The notes under the pieces were generated by a model, which saw only the letters and a list, made by a program, of their open reading frames with translations, had not been told where the DNA came from and ran no database searches. Below, one piece after another: positions 43,968 to 52,892 of a DNA stretch of 64,000 bases. The translations under genes and the position numbers were made by a program. How positions within the stretch are numbered: the stretch's first letter is position 1; the number at the start of each line of letters is the position of its first letter. The DNA lies in NCBI GenBank assembly GCA_963977495.1, contig CAXBOT010000001.1:186001-250000 (forward strand). The letters are read 5' to 3'. The DNA is from UBA1672 sp963977495. Its GTDB lineage: Bacteria; Pseudomonadota; Alphaproteobacteria; Micavibrionales; Micavibrionaceae.

Positions 43968-45103
43968 TCGTCAATTTGATAACACTGATGCCCGCCACTG
44001 GTGTTGGTCTTTGAATCCATAATATGGGCGACACCTTTTTCAGGTTTAATCTGCGAATATTCGATCAAGCCACGCGTTGATAAATCGCGCATGGCCTTGC
44101 GCGCTTCATCAGATGGTGGAATGTGCTGGCTGGTCATGTACATTTCCGATAAGCCAACATGGGCAAGGTCTAATTGCCTGCCGGAACTGGGCACGAAATT
44201 CGTCATGATTTTTCCGTTTTGAAGCTCAAGATTATGTTTCGATGCGGTCATCAACATGTTGATAATCGGATCAAGCGGAAAACGGTAATGCGCATCTTTG
44301 AATCGCTCCGTCATGGCGTGATCTCTTTGTGATGAAAAGCCGGGCGGCATACTGTCTTCGGCGTAAATGAACATGGTTTCACCGTTTGACTTGCTTTTTC
44401 CAACCCCAATGACGCTGCGTGTGCCGCGTGCCTGTGACATAAATAAATCAGGGTGGTTTTGCATTGAATGGACTTCGTTTTCATTCAATATGCGTGCAGT
44501 GTTTTCCGGCGCAGGGCGTTGAGAGGGAGGCTTGCCACTGACCAAAATGCTTAACGTACCTGTTTGTGCGTTGACGGCATAAATCGGAATCTGCGCCGCG
44601 CGGGCAATGGGAATACAAAGGTCGTTCCAGAAATCGGCACGATCTTGTGTCCATGGATTTTTTGCATCATTCGGGCTTTTGAACCCCGGCAGGCTTTCTG
44701 AATCGATGAACAGCGCATCAACATCGCGCATAATCGCGGATTTCAGGCAAGATGCACAGTTCGGTGTATTGCAGCCTAGAAACAAGTGCGCAGAAGGCGG
44801 CGCATCATAGAGCAATGGAAACTCACCATGAACCGTCGGGCTGCCGTTTCCGATTTCATCATGGGAGGTCATGCCTTGGTCTTTTAAAGGATCAGGGATT
44901 TTATTGGCGTTATCAGAATAGGTATGTTTACCCTTTGGCGAGATAGAGAGCAGGGATGAGCCAACATGATATCTGTGATGGTCGCTTTGAGCAGATATAA
45001 AGCGGCTGCGTTCGATCAATTCCATGCCAATGTCGGATAAAAAGGATTCCCCAAATCCCGTTTGATCGCGGAAAGTGTCGCGTAATCTCGAAAACCTAGA
45101 CAT
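43964..45103 (-). CDS. Two-domain deaminase-superfamily protein, paralog B
   Basis: A 379-residue paralog of 39808..40779. The zinc site is His92-Gly-Glu94 (PTVHGEFPLL) with Cys116-x2-Cys119 (TPNCASCLKS), the latter shifted by one residue relative to paralog A. The second half aligns with the degenerate domain of paralog A (PIINMLMTASKHNLEL and FVPSSGRQLDLAHVGL) and lacks metal ligands. It is convergent with the LOG gene. An N-terminal extension of about 30 residues distinguishes it. Deaminase activity is likely but not proven; HGE is a less common variant of HAE. Confidence 0.78.
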   Translation of the reverse strand: MSRFSRLRDTFRDQTGFGESFLSDIGMELIERSRFISAQSDHHRYHVGSSLLSISPKGKHTYSDNANKIPDPLKDQGMTSHDEIGNGSPTVHGEFPLLYDAPPSAHLFLGCNTPNCASCLKSAIMRDVDALFIDSESLPGFKSPNDAKNPWTQDRADFWNDLCIPIARAAQIPIYAVNAQTGTLSILVSGKPPSQRPAPENTARILNENEVHSMQNHPDLFMSQARGTRSVIGVGKSKSNGETMFIYAEDSMPPGFSSQRDHAMTERFKDAHYRFPLDPIINMLMTASKHNLELQNGKIMTNFVPSSGRQLDLAHVGLSEMYMTSQHIPPSDEARKAMRDLSTRGLIEYSQIKPEKGVAHIMDSKTNTSGGHQCYQIDD

Positions 45104-45257
45104 TTATATACTCAACCCATTCTTGTATAGCGTGCTCCTAATATAGTATTAGACAACAGAAAGATAAAGAAATCTTTTACTTTGGCCTTGCCATGGCGCG
45201 CGTGAGTGATTATCACAGAGAGGCTAAATTTTGTTTCAAACAAAGGGTTTTAAAGGT

Positions 45258-46646
45258 ATGTCCAATCAATTTGATGTCATTGTTATTGGTGCTGGTCCGG
45301 GTGGCTATGTTGCGGCTATTCGTTGTGCGCAGTTGGGAATGAAAACGGCTGTCGTGGAAAAGGATAAAACTTTGGGCGGTACATGCCTGAATGTTGGGTG
45401 TATCCCGTCTAAGGCGTTGTTGCATGCATCTGAAAAATTCGAAGATGCCGAACATCACATGGGTGATATGGGCGTTGAGGTAAAGCCGAAGCTGAACCTG
45501 AAACGCATGATGAAGCACAAAATCGACGTGGTTGATGCCAATACAAAGGGCATCGAATTTTTGTTCAAAAAGAACAAAATCACACGCATTGAAGGCAAGG
45601 GCGAAATCGTTTCCGCCGGAAAAGTTAAAGTTGGCAAAGACACGTACGAGGCGGACAGCATTATCATTGCGACAGGCTCTGACGTTATCTCTTTGCCCAA
45701 TATCGAAATTGATGAGAAGAAGATCGTATCCTCTACAGGCGCGTTGGAGCTTTCCGAAGTACCAAAGAGCATGATTGTCATTGGTGGCGGTGTGATCGGG
45801 TTGGAACTTGGCACAGTATGGCGTCGTTTGGGCGCGCAAGTGACCGTGGTTGAATTCCTTGATAACATTTTACCGGGCATGGATGGTGAAGTGCGCAAGG
45901 AATCAAAGAAAATATTTGAAAAACAAGGTATTGAATTCAAGCTTTCAAGTAAAGTCGTAGGTGCTAAAAGCTCTGCCAAAGGCGTTGAACTTAGCGTTGA
46001 ACCTGCTGCTGGCGGTAAGGTCGAGAAAATTAAAGCGGATGTCGTTTTGATGGCGATTGGACGTAAGCCATATACAGACGGGCTTGGCCTTGAAAAAGCT
46101 GGCGTTGCCCTTGATGAGCGCGGACGTATTCAAACGGATGAATTTTTTGAAACATCGGTTGAAGGTATTTATGCCATTGGTGATGTGATCGTCGGCCCGA
46201 TGCTCGCGCACAAAGCCGAAGATGAAGGCGTTGTTCTGGCTGAACTGTTGGCGGGACAAAGTGGTCATATTGATTATGATTGCATTCCGGGCGTTGTCTA
46301 CACATGGCCTGAAGTTGCCAATGTCGGTAAAACCGAAGAGCAACTTAAAGAGGCTGGTATTGCCTATAACGCAGGGAAATTCCCCTTCATGGCCAATGGC
46401 CGCGCACGTGCAATGAATATGACCGATGGATTTGTGAAAATTCTGGCGGATAAGGAAACAGACCGCATACTTGGCGCGCATATCATTGGGCCGGGTGCTG
46501 GTGACCTCATTCAAGAAGTTGTCAGTGTCATGGAATTCGAAGGCACAGCCGAAGATATTGCACGCACTTGTCACGCGCACCCGACCTTAACTGAAGTGGT
46601 GAAGGAAGCGGCGTTGGCGGTACATAAGCGCCAAATCCATATGTAA
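45258..46646 (+). CDS. lpd: Dihydrolipoyl dehydrogenase
   Basis: A 462-residue FAD enzyme reoxidising lipoyl groups of SucB. It has the N-terminal VIVIGAGPGGYVAA, active-site disulfide Cys43-Cys48 (GGTCLNVGCIPSKALLHASE), the NAD motif VIGGGVIGLELGTVWRRLG and the C-terminal active His in CHAHPTLTEVV. The start at 45258 yields the canonical N-terminus; 45231 would add 9 residues. It is the last gene of the scattered 2-oxoglutarate dehydrogenase set and is followed by a terminator. Confidence 0.97.
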   Translation: MSNQFDVIVIGAGPGGYVAAIRCAQLGMKTAVVEKDKTLGGTCLNVGCIPSKALLHASEKFEDAEHHMGDMGVEVKPKLNLKRMMKHKIDVVDANTKGIEFLFKKNKITRIEGKGEIVSAGKVKVGKDTYEADSIIIATGSDVISLPNIEIDEKKIVSSTGALELSEVPKSMIVIGGGVIGLELGTVWRRLGAQVTVVEFLDNILPGMDGEVRKESKKIFEKQGIEFKLSSKVVGAKSSAKGVELSVEPAAGGKVEKIKADVVLMAIGRKPYTDGLGLEKAGVALDERGRIQTDEFFETSVEGIYAIGDVIVGPMLAHKAEDEGVVLAELLAGQSGHIDYDCIPGVVYTWPEVANVGKTEEQLKEAGIAYNAGKFPFMANGRARAMNMTDGFVKILADKETDRILGAHIIGPGAGDLIQEVVSVMEFEGTAEDIARTCHAHPTLTEVVKEAALAVHKRQIHM

Positions 46647-46673
46647 ATATTTTGGATTATTTTTATCCGGAAA

Positions 46674-46699
46674 TCAGGTGCTTACGGGCACCTTTTTTT
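46674..46699 (+). terminator. Rho-independent terminator of lpd
   Basis: Stem AGGTGC (46676-46681), 6-nt loop, GCACCT (46688-46693), then a T run to 46699. It overlaps the last codons of the opposing gene 46674..47420. Confidence 0.83.
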
Positions 46700-47420
46700 C
46701 TATCCCGATATCAACAGGAAGGGCGTTTTCATAGGCGTTATTCTTAACGAGCGCAGATATTTTCTCTACGATTTCATCATGTGTATGATCCATGCCGCCG
46801 TCGCGATAAGGCAGGCGAATTGATAAGATATCGTTGAGCTTTGTTTTATGGTGCAGGTTCTTATCGATATAAAAAGTTTCATAGCCGATAATTTCACGCC
46901 GCTCGATCACTTTACCCAAATCCTCATTGTTCAGATAAATTTCGAACATGAGCTGCCGACCGCCGATTTGTAGGCCGCGGCCTTTGACCACCCAAACCCT
47001 GAAAAAACGGTCATATGGCACGAATGTATGATAACGGAAAAACCAAACACCGTGATTGAAAACTGCAATTTCGGGATGGTTTGGCTCGATTTGAAAATCT
47101 CTGTTTTTTTCGCGCAGAACACTCACCGCGCAATAGGACGATATGATAACCAGCAAAAGCGCAAAGGCAGGCGCTGCGCCGATCTGTATCGTGAGCGGGA
47201 AGAATAAAATAAAGGAAAGGGTCAGCCCCAAAATGGCAATATTGTGATTGCCGTGGTTGTATTTATAGGCATTAACCGTAAAAATCGGTTCATTACCCTT
47301 TGGATAGACATAGGCGATATCCTCAAGCATATCGTGTTTGTCATGTGCCTTAAGTTGCAGGTATTTTTCTGCAATATCGGGTGTTTTGAAACTGGTTTTC
47401 TTGATTTTTGTATTTTTCAT
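46674..47420 (-). CDS. Membrane protein of unknown function
   Basis: A 248-residue protein with two adjacent membrane segments (about residues 60-100, hydrophobic hairpin) flanked by soluble parts. The C-terminal soluble half (QIEPNHPEIAVFNHGVWFFRYHTFVPYDRFFRVWV) has a strand pattern that might be PH-like. Its 3' end encodes part of the lpd terminator on the other strand. No family recognised. Confidence 0.7.
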   Translation of the reverse strand: MKNTKIKKTSFKTPDIAEKYLQLKAHDKHDMLEDIAYVYPKGNEPIFTVNAYKYNHGNHNIAILGLTLSFILFFPLTIQIGAAPAFALLLVIISSYCAVSVLREKNRDFQIEPNHPEIAVFNHGVWFFRYHTFVPYDRFFRVWVVKGRGLQIGGRQLMFEIYLNNEDLGKVIERREIIGYETFYIDKNLHHKTKLNDILSIRLPYRDGGMDHTHDEIVEKISALVKNNAYENALPVDIGIEKKVPVST

Positions 47421-47491
47421 GCTGCGCAGTCTAATTCAAGAGCTATGCGTGTACGAGTGTTTTTTGCACCTTAAGGGGGCGTTTCGGGTAT

Positions 47492-48274
47492 TTATAAATC
47501 CAGTTGCGGGCCGCTAAACATATCCCATATTGAACGCGTGGGTGGTTTGCGATTATCGGCCATGATGATCGCTTCATTCTGTGAGGCGTCAAAGCTGGCA
47601 ATACCTGTATCCGGGTCATGAATGGATAGAAATCTGAAGTCTGTTTCATCCGTTTGCTTCGGGATTTCACCTGTTTTATAAATAGGGAACATGGTTTCGA
47701 TATAGTCTCGCCACATATTTTGAAGTTCGGGCGTTGCCGCGTCTCCATCCGGATTGACGTGATACATATCGGAATCAATACCCGCCAAAGTTTGGCGCAA
47801 ATCAGGCATCATATGGATGTTTCGGGGATGTCCGTCACCGGATTGAAAGCGCATACCCACATCATCTATAATGGCTTGCATTCTTCTCACTGTTTCGTTG
47901 TTCTCGGGAGATGGTTCGAGCCATGGATATGTATTGATCAGATAGCGGTTTTCTTCGGTGTTCAGCGTTTCTGATGTGATGGCAGGTATGCTGAACACAG
48001 GTTCGGATTTGTCAAAATAGTCGGACGGAATGATTTTTGTGACGATGCCATCACCAGCATATAAAGCCAGTGCGATCTTCCCCTCATCATAACGATGCGT
48101 GAGATTTATAAATTGGGTTTGCCCCATTTCTTTTAGTCGCTCGACGATGAGGGGAATATCGTCAATATGTCTGTTGAGGTGCGTTGCAATGACATTGGCA
48201 CCTAAGCTTGCGCAGGCATAATCAATGGCGTGAGCCGCAGGTCGCACCGTGTTTCGTGTATTTTCGGAATTCAT
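47492..48274 (-). CDS. Unknown paralog family with kinase-like motif pattern, copy 1
   Basis: A 260-residue soluble protein. Motifs shared with copies 2 and 3: KEMGQT, a GDGIVTK block (Lys80), PAITSE, INTYPW, a GHPRNIHMMPD block and TLAGIDSDMY. The spacing Lys80, Asp147-x4-Asn152 and Asp167 resembles the Lys / HRDxxxxN / DFG arrangement of protein-kinase-like folds, though no family is assigned. Start at 48274 (MNSEN) matches the paralog N-termini; a start at 48337, coupled with the end of copy 2, would add 21 residues and cannot be excluded. Confidence 0.75.
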   Translation of the reverse strand: MNSENTRNTVRPAAHAIDYACASLGANVIATHLNRHIDDIPLIVERLKEMGQTQFINLTHRYDEGKIALALYAGDGIVTKIIPSDYFDKSEPVFSIPAITSETLNTEENRYLINTYPWLEPSPENNETVRRMQAIIDDVGMRFQSGDGHPRNIHMMPDLRQTLAGIDSDMYHVNPDGDAATPELQNMWRDYIETMFPIYKTGEIPKQTDETDFRFLSIHDPDTGIASFDASQNEAIIMADNRKPPTRSIWDMFSGPQLDL

Positions 48275-48308
48275 ATATTCAGTCCGCCTGTAGCGATATT
48301 TGCCATGG

Positions 48309-49139
48309 TTATGTCGGCTCGTGAGCGTTTGGCTCATTGTTATTCCCGTTCCAACCGAACAGGCGTTGCCATATTGATTGGGTTTCGTTCGTTAATTTGT
48401 TTGTTGCTCTGATGATGGGATCTTTGCCCTCTTCAAGAAAACGCTCTGAGTCAAAACCAAGAATACCTGACTCACGGTCGTGAAGAGATCTGAACTGAAA
48501 ATCTGTATCTGGTGTTTGATGGGGTATTTTACCGGTTTTGTAGATTGGAAATACTGTTTCTATGTATTTTTTCCATGCCGCTTCTAATTCCGGTGAATTA
48601 CGTCTACCATTATGCGCGGATGTGTACATAGAGGCATCAATGCCCACCAAGGTATGATGTTCATCCGGCATTGTGTGAATGTTGCGCGGATCATCATCAT
48701 TCGTAGTAAAGTCCATACCTACAGCTTGTATCTTTACGCGCATTTCCTCGATGGCGGCTCTGGATACGTATCCACCAGGAATCCAAGGATACGTATTGAT
48801 AACAAAGAGGTTGTCATTTTCCGTCTCGACTTTTTCTGAAGTAATGGCTGGTAAATGATATATTGGTGAGGACTTATCATAGTCAGCATCACACATAACC
48901 TTGGTGACGATACCATCACCAGCATAAAAAACGAGAGACATGGCCGCGTCGGCATATTTTTGGGTAAGATTAATAAGATGTGTTTGTCCCATTTCTTGTA
49001 AATGTGACACAATTAGATTTTGTGCTTTCCAATCGCGGTTCAGGACATATGTTGTTGCATTCAGGCCAAGCCCTGCACGCGCTCTATCAAATGCTGCATG
49101 CGCATTTCTCACTTCATGCTTTGATGAATAGTCGCCCAT
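48309..49139 (-). CDS. Unknown paralog family with kinase-like motif pattern, copy 2
   Basis: A 276-residue paralog with Lys80 (GDGIVTKV), Asp148-x4-Asn153 in the NDDDPRNIH block, and Asp168 in LVGIDASMY. The C-terminal ending has an Asn-rich tail (NGNNNEPNAHEPT). The C-terminal region conserved with copies 1 and 3 is KYIETVFPIYKTGKIPHQT and DFQFRSLHD. Soluble, no signal. Confidence 0.77.
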   Translation of the reverse strand: MGDYSSKHEVRNAHAAFDRARAGLGLNATTYVLNRDWKAQNLIVSHLQEMGQTHLINLTQKYADAAMSLVFYAGDGIVTKVMCDADYDKSSPIYHLPAITSEKVETENDNLFVINTYPWIPGGYVSRAAIEEMRVKIQAVGMDFTTNDDDPRNIHTMPDEHHTLVGIDASMYTSAHNGRRNSPELEAAWKKYIETVFPIYKTGKIPHQTPDTDFQFRSLHDRESGILGFDSERFLEEGKDPIIRATNKLTNETQSIWQRLFGWNGNNNEPNAHEPT

Positions 49140-49229
49140 GATTTCATTACCCGTGCATATTTTATATTTTTATCACGTTCTCACTTTAGCATATGGTTTT
49201 TTGATTAGGCAAATATGAAAATAGTGTAT

Positions 49230-50006
49230 TTACCTTGGGCCGCTGGAAAATGAGGATAAAAGTGACTCTACAAAGCCTTCGCGTAGTTTTCGGGGCGGTT
49301 CTATGTCTGATTCCCTAATAATAGGATTGTCCTTGGTGTGATCAAAACCGACGATATCTGTATTAGGGGCATGCAGGGAAATAAATTCGAAGTTTGTGTC
49401 GGCAGACTGCGGGCTTACTATCCCATTTTCATAAATGGGGAACACCGTAGAAATATAGGATTTCCAAGATTCTTTAAGTTCAAGGCTTATGTGGTTTCTG
49501 TTTCCCGCATCAATAAACATGCCCGAATCAATGCCAATTAGTGTTTGGTTTTGGTCAGGCATACGATGGATATTACGTGCTTCGCCCCAAGGATTATTAA
49601 AGGTTAAACCGACATCTTGCATTCTTGAACGCATGTCTTCTACTTCTTCAGATTTTATTTTACCTTTGGCAACGAAAGGGTATGTATCAACGATATAGTC
49701 CCAGTTGTTCCCTCTAATGCGCTCTGATGTGATCGGTGGAAGGCTATAGATAGTATCTTGTTGGTCATAAAAATCGCTAGGCACTATTTTGGTGACAATG
49801 CCATCACCACTGTAGAAAGCCAAAGCGACGCGAGCGTCCTTATAACGGTTTGTTAGCGGTATGAGGCGGGTTTGACCCATTTCATGTAGTTTGGAAGTGA
49901 TTTTGTTTGTATCATCAAGGCTCGCGTTTAATCTATGTGCGACTTGGTTGAAGCCCATTCCCGCGCGCATAGAATCTAAAACGCCAAAAATACTTTGTGG
50001 TTTCAT
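49230..50006 (-). CDS. Unknown paralog family with kinase-like motif pattern, copy 3
   Basis: A 258-residue paralog keeping Lys73 (GDGIVTKIV), Asn145 (RNIHRMPD) and Asp160 (IGIDSGMF), but the position of the putative catalytic Asp five residues before Asn is Trp140. If the family is kinase-like, this member would be a pseudokinase. Start at 50006 has GCGGAG 8 nt upstream. First of the three genes in transcription order. Confidence 0.77.
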   Translation of the reverse strand: MKPQSIFGVLDSMRAGMGFNQVAHRLNASLDDTNKITSKLHEMGQTRLIPLTNRYKDARVALAFYSGDGIVTKIVPSDFYDQQDTIYSLPPITSERIRGNNWDYIVDTYPFVAKGKIKSEEVEDMRSRMQDVGLTFNNPWGEARNIHRMPDQNQTLIGIDSGMFIDAGNRNHISLELKESWKSYISTVFPIYENGIVSPQSADTNFEFISLHAPNTDIVGFDHTKDNPIIRESDIEPPRKLREGFVESLLSSFSSGPR

Positions 50007-50156
50007 GTAAATCACTCCGCTTTATTCGTGTATAAACTATCATAAAATTTAATCAAAAATCAAATTCGATAGCGCAATTGTGCGTTGCCGTATCGTTTGC
50101 TCAGGCGTTTGATTTGTATGAGAATGATATAGAACAGGAGATGGTGCATCAGCGCT

Positions 50157-51095
50157 TTAGGCGCGAGGATGCGCAGCCATATAGATACGCATCATTTCCT
50201 CAGCGTTTACTTCAGTATAGCGCTGCGTCGTACTGAGGGAGCTATGTCCTAAGAGTTCCTGAATTTCGCGTAAATTTGCGCCATTTTGCAATAAATGGGT
50301 CGCAAAGCTGTGGCGTAGGGCGTGCGGTGTGGCGTTGCCCGGTAAGCCCAACGCGCCGCGCAAGTTCCGCATGGCGCGCTGTGCCACGCCTTGGTTCAGG
50401 CGGTCGCCACGAGAGCCGAGGAATACCGCGCGATGCGGGTCGGATGGGTAAGGACAGGCGGCCATGTAGTTGGATAAGGACACTTCAATCAAGGAAATGA
50501 TGGGGACTTGCCGTTCTTTATTGCCTTTTCCGATAACACGCAAAAACCCATCATGGGGTAGGTGATTTATATTCAGGGAAAGTGCCTCGTTAATCCGCAA
50601 GCCGCAGCCATATAACAGCATAAACAGCGCCGTATTGCGCGCGCCGACCCAGTCTTTCCCCTCTAGCAATCCCGCTTGTTCGATGACCTCCAGAGCTTGC
50701 GTTTCGTGCAGCGGTCTGGGGAGTTTATGCGGCAGTTTCGGGCTGCGCACTGTTTTGATGGCGGCATTGTGCAAAATGCCCTGTTTATCCAGCCACGTTA
50801 GCAGGTTCTTCACACCGGAAAGGGAGCGCGCGCGACTGGCGTTTGATGTGTTTTCCATCGCCTTTTTTGACATCCAACTTCGAAAGTCGCGGATTGTCAC
50901 ATTGGAGAGGTCATTCAGGCAGGGCGCTGTGGCCAAGTGATTGAATAAGAAATCGACGAAATGCCCGACATCCGCGCTGTAGGCGCGCAGCGTGTGGGGA
51001 GAAACGTTTTTCTCTACACGCAGATACGTATCCCATTGGATGAGCTTGTCACCCAGATCGGCAGCACATAAAGCCAGCGTTTCTTGTTTAATCAT
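50157..51095 (-). CDS. xerC: Tyrosine recombinase XerC
   Basis: A 312-residue site-specific recombinase that resolves chromosome dimers at dif. SAM-like N-terminal domain (about 10-100), catalytic domain with GCGLRINEAL, GKGNKERQVP, His258-x2-Arg261 (HALRHSF), His284 (LGHSSLSTTQRY) and nucleophile Tyr293. The xerC-DUF484 pair and nearby priA follow the alphaproteobacterial order. Separated from DUF484 by 3 bp. Confidence 0.95.
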   Translation of the reverse strand: MIKQETLALCAADLGDKLIQWDTYLRVEKNVSPHTLRAYSADVGHFVDFLFNHLATAPCLNDLSNVTIRDFRSWMSKKAMENTSNASRARSLSGVKNLLTWLDKQGILHNAAIKTVRSPKLPHKLPRPLHETQALEVIEQAGLLEGKDWVGARNTALFMLLYGCGLRINEALSLNINHLPHDGFLRVIGKGNKERQVPIISLIEVSLSNYMAACPYPSDPHRAVFLGSRGDRLNQGVAQRAMRNLRGALGLPGNATPHALRHSFATHLLQNGANLREIQELLGHSSLSTTQRYTEVNAEEMMRIYMAAHPRA

Positions 51096-51098
51096 TAT

Positions 51099-51800
51099 TT
51101 ATGCAGGTAGGCTGAGCCATGAACGAAAACACCTTTCGATGACACGGGCAAGGAAGAGAATCTGGTCGGTGGCTTGTCCGTCACTGAACATGGCCGGATC
51201 ACGACTGCCGAATGCGAGAATTGCGGGCGGTGTGCCCATTGATATATCAACCCGCAGCAAGATTTGCGAGCGCACAAGCGTTGCGCCGCCGCCATAGATG
51301 GCCTCTATGCCGCTGATATCATCTTGTAATAGGACATTCTTTCCATCCATCCATTTGTCAATCGTACCTTCCGGCAGAATGCGGATACCGTTTTGATGGA
51401 TGTGCGGAATAACATGTTCGTTTGATTCAACAACCAAAACCGAAATATCGACATCTAATTGAGAGGATAAATCCATGGTAATGCATTGAATAAATTCATC
51501 AAATGTTCTGGCCTCCAACAAGCTTAACGTTGCATTGTGGATGCGTTGTTGGTTGTTCATGTTAGAGCGCGCATTTTCGACCAATTCGCGTGTGCTGCTG
51601 ATGACTTCTTCTTTATCGGCTTTTAACCGTTCAATCATATAGGATTGAAAATCAGCCACGCCGCCGCGTTGTGGGCGCGTTTTTGGCGGGATCAGAACAT
51701 CAAGAACGTCCGGATTATCTTGCAGGAATGATGGGTTATCCTGCAGAAATGCCAGAATATCGTTTTTTGTCAGTTCAGGTTTTGAAAGTACGTCGCTCAT
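51099..51800 (-). CDS. DUF484 family protein
   Basis: A 233-residue cytoplasmic protein with the DUF484 N-terminus (KNDILAFLQDNPSFLQDNPDVLDVL), a coiled helix and a GAF-like C-terminal domain. The family is found next to xerC in many proteobacteria; its role is not established. It is the upstream gene of xerC in one operon. Confidence 0.9.
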   Translation of the reverse strand: MSDVLSKPELTKNDILAFLQDNPSFLQDNPDVLDVLIPPKTRPQRGGVADFQSYMIERLKADKEEVISSTRELVENARSNMNNQQRIHNATLSLLEARTFDEFIQCITMDLSSQLDVDISVLVVESNEHVIPHIHQNGIRILPEGTIDKWMDGKNVLLQDDISGIEAIYGGGATLVRSQILLRVDISMGTPPAILAFGSRDPAMFSDGQATDQILFLARVIERCFRSWLSLPA

Positions 51801-51878
51801 ACTTGAATCATAGCATAGAAGCAGGCTTCCGCCAAATAGAGCCTGTTAAAATAATGGAAGATATTCGCAAATTAATAT

Positions 51879-52139
51879 CTATGAAGTGGCATTGATCCAC
51901 TTTTCTGAGGTAACGCCATTATCTAGAAAACCAAATATTCTTTCATCTGGATTTCGTGAATAAACGCAACCACAGTAACTGCATCGTTTTAGGCTTTGAT
52001 TCTGAGTTGCTTCTGCTTTTACCTTTTCAGGAAGCTGTTCATATTGTCCCTCTGATAACGCGCCTTGTCTTTGAGCGGTTCCTCCAGAACAATCCTTCGC
52101 AGGGCATTCTGAAGAAGCATTTTGTTTTTTATTTTTCAC
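51879..52139 (-). CDS. Small zinc-ribbon-like protein
   Basis: An 86-residue, Lys/Gln/Glu-rich protein with CPAKDC near the N-terminus and CSYCGC near residue 53, a likely four-cysteine metal site. The start is GTG at 52139 with GTAAGGG 7 nt upstream, immediately past the transaldolase stop. The frame extends further upstream into transaldolase, which is probably chance. Supported by fit, RBS and paired cysteines only. Confidence 0.5.
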   Translation of the reverse strand: MKNKKQNASSECPAKDCSGGTAQRQGALSEGQYEQLPEKVKAEATQNQSLKRCSYCGCVYSRNPDERIFGFLDNGVTSEKWINATS

Positions 52140-52149
52140 TTTTTTTCCC

Positions 52150-52806
52150 TTACAGGATGCTTTGTCCGGTTTTTGCCCAATCTGCAACAAACGCTGCCAG
52201 ACCTTTATCGGTCAATGGGTGGTTATAAAGCTGTTTGATAACGCTTGGTGGTGCGGTCATAACATGCGCGCCCATTTTGGCAGATTCGATGATGTGCATC
52301 GGATTGCGTACGGATGCGACCAGAACTTCGGTGTCATATTGCGGATAGTTGTCATAGATGGTTAGGATTTCTGCAATCAGGTCTAAGCCTTGGTAACAAA
52401 TATCATCCAAACGCCCAACGAACGGAGAGATAAAGGCCGCGCCCGCTTTTGCAGCAAGCAAGGCTTGTCCCGCAGAAAAACAAAGGGTGACATTGACCAT
52501 CGTGCCCTCATCGGACAGCTCTTTACAAACTTTTAGGCCAGCCGGTGTAAGGGGGACTTTCACCGCGATATGATCGGCAATTTTGCGCAAGACTTCGGCT
52601 TCTTTACGCATGGTTTCGTAATCTGTTGCTGCAACTTCGGCGCTAACAGGGCCTTTGACGACATCGCAAATCTCTTTAATCAGGGGAATGAATTCCCGTC
52701 CTGATTTTGCAATGATTGACGGGTTGGTCGTTACGCCATCTAAAAGGCCGTAGCTATCCAAGTCTTTAATTTCATCAAGGTCTGAAGTGTCTGCGAAAAA
52801 TTTCAT
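52150..52806 (-). CDS. tal: Transaldolase / fructose-6-phosphate aldolase-like
   Basis: A 218-residue short (TalC/FSA-type) transaldolase. MKFFADTSDLDEIKDL, GVTTNPSIIAKSGR, the Schiff-base Lys83 (AVKVPLTPAG), VNVTLCFSAGQALLAAKAGA and ISPFVGRLDD are all present. It transfers dihydroxyacetone units in the pentose-phosphate pathway. FSA versus transaldolase activity cannot be told from sequence. Confidence 0.94.
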   Translation of the reverse strand: MKFFADTSDLDEIKDLDSYGLLDGVTTNPSIIAKSGREFIPLIKEICDVVKGPVSAEVAATDYETMRKEAEVLRKIADHIAVKVPLTPAGLKVCKELSDEGTMVNVTLCFSAGQALLAAKAGAAFISPFVGRLDDICYQGLDLIAEILTIYDNYPQYDTEVLVASVRNPMHIIESAKMGAHVMTAPPSVIKQLYNHPLTDKGLAAFVADWAKTGQSIL

Positions 52807-52892
52807 GTGTTTATCTTACCCTTATTGTGCATTTGAAATGATGCGCCAAAAGTAAAGGCTTTCCCGTGGAAGGGCAAGAGGGGTTTTACAGA

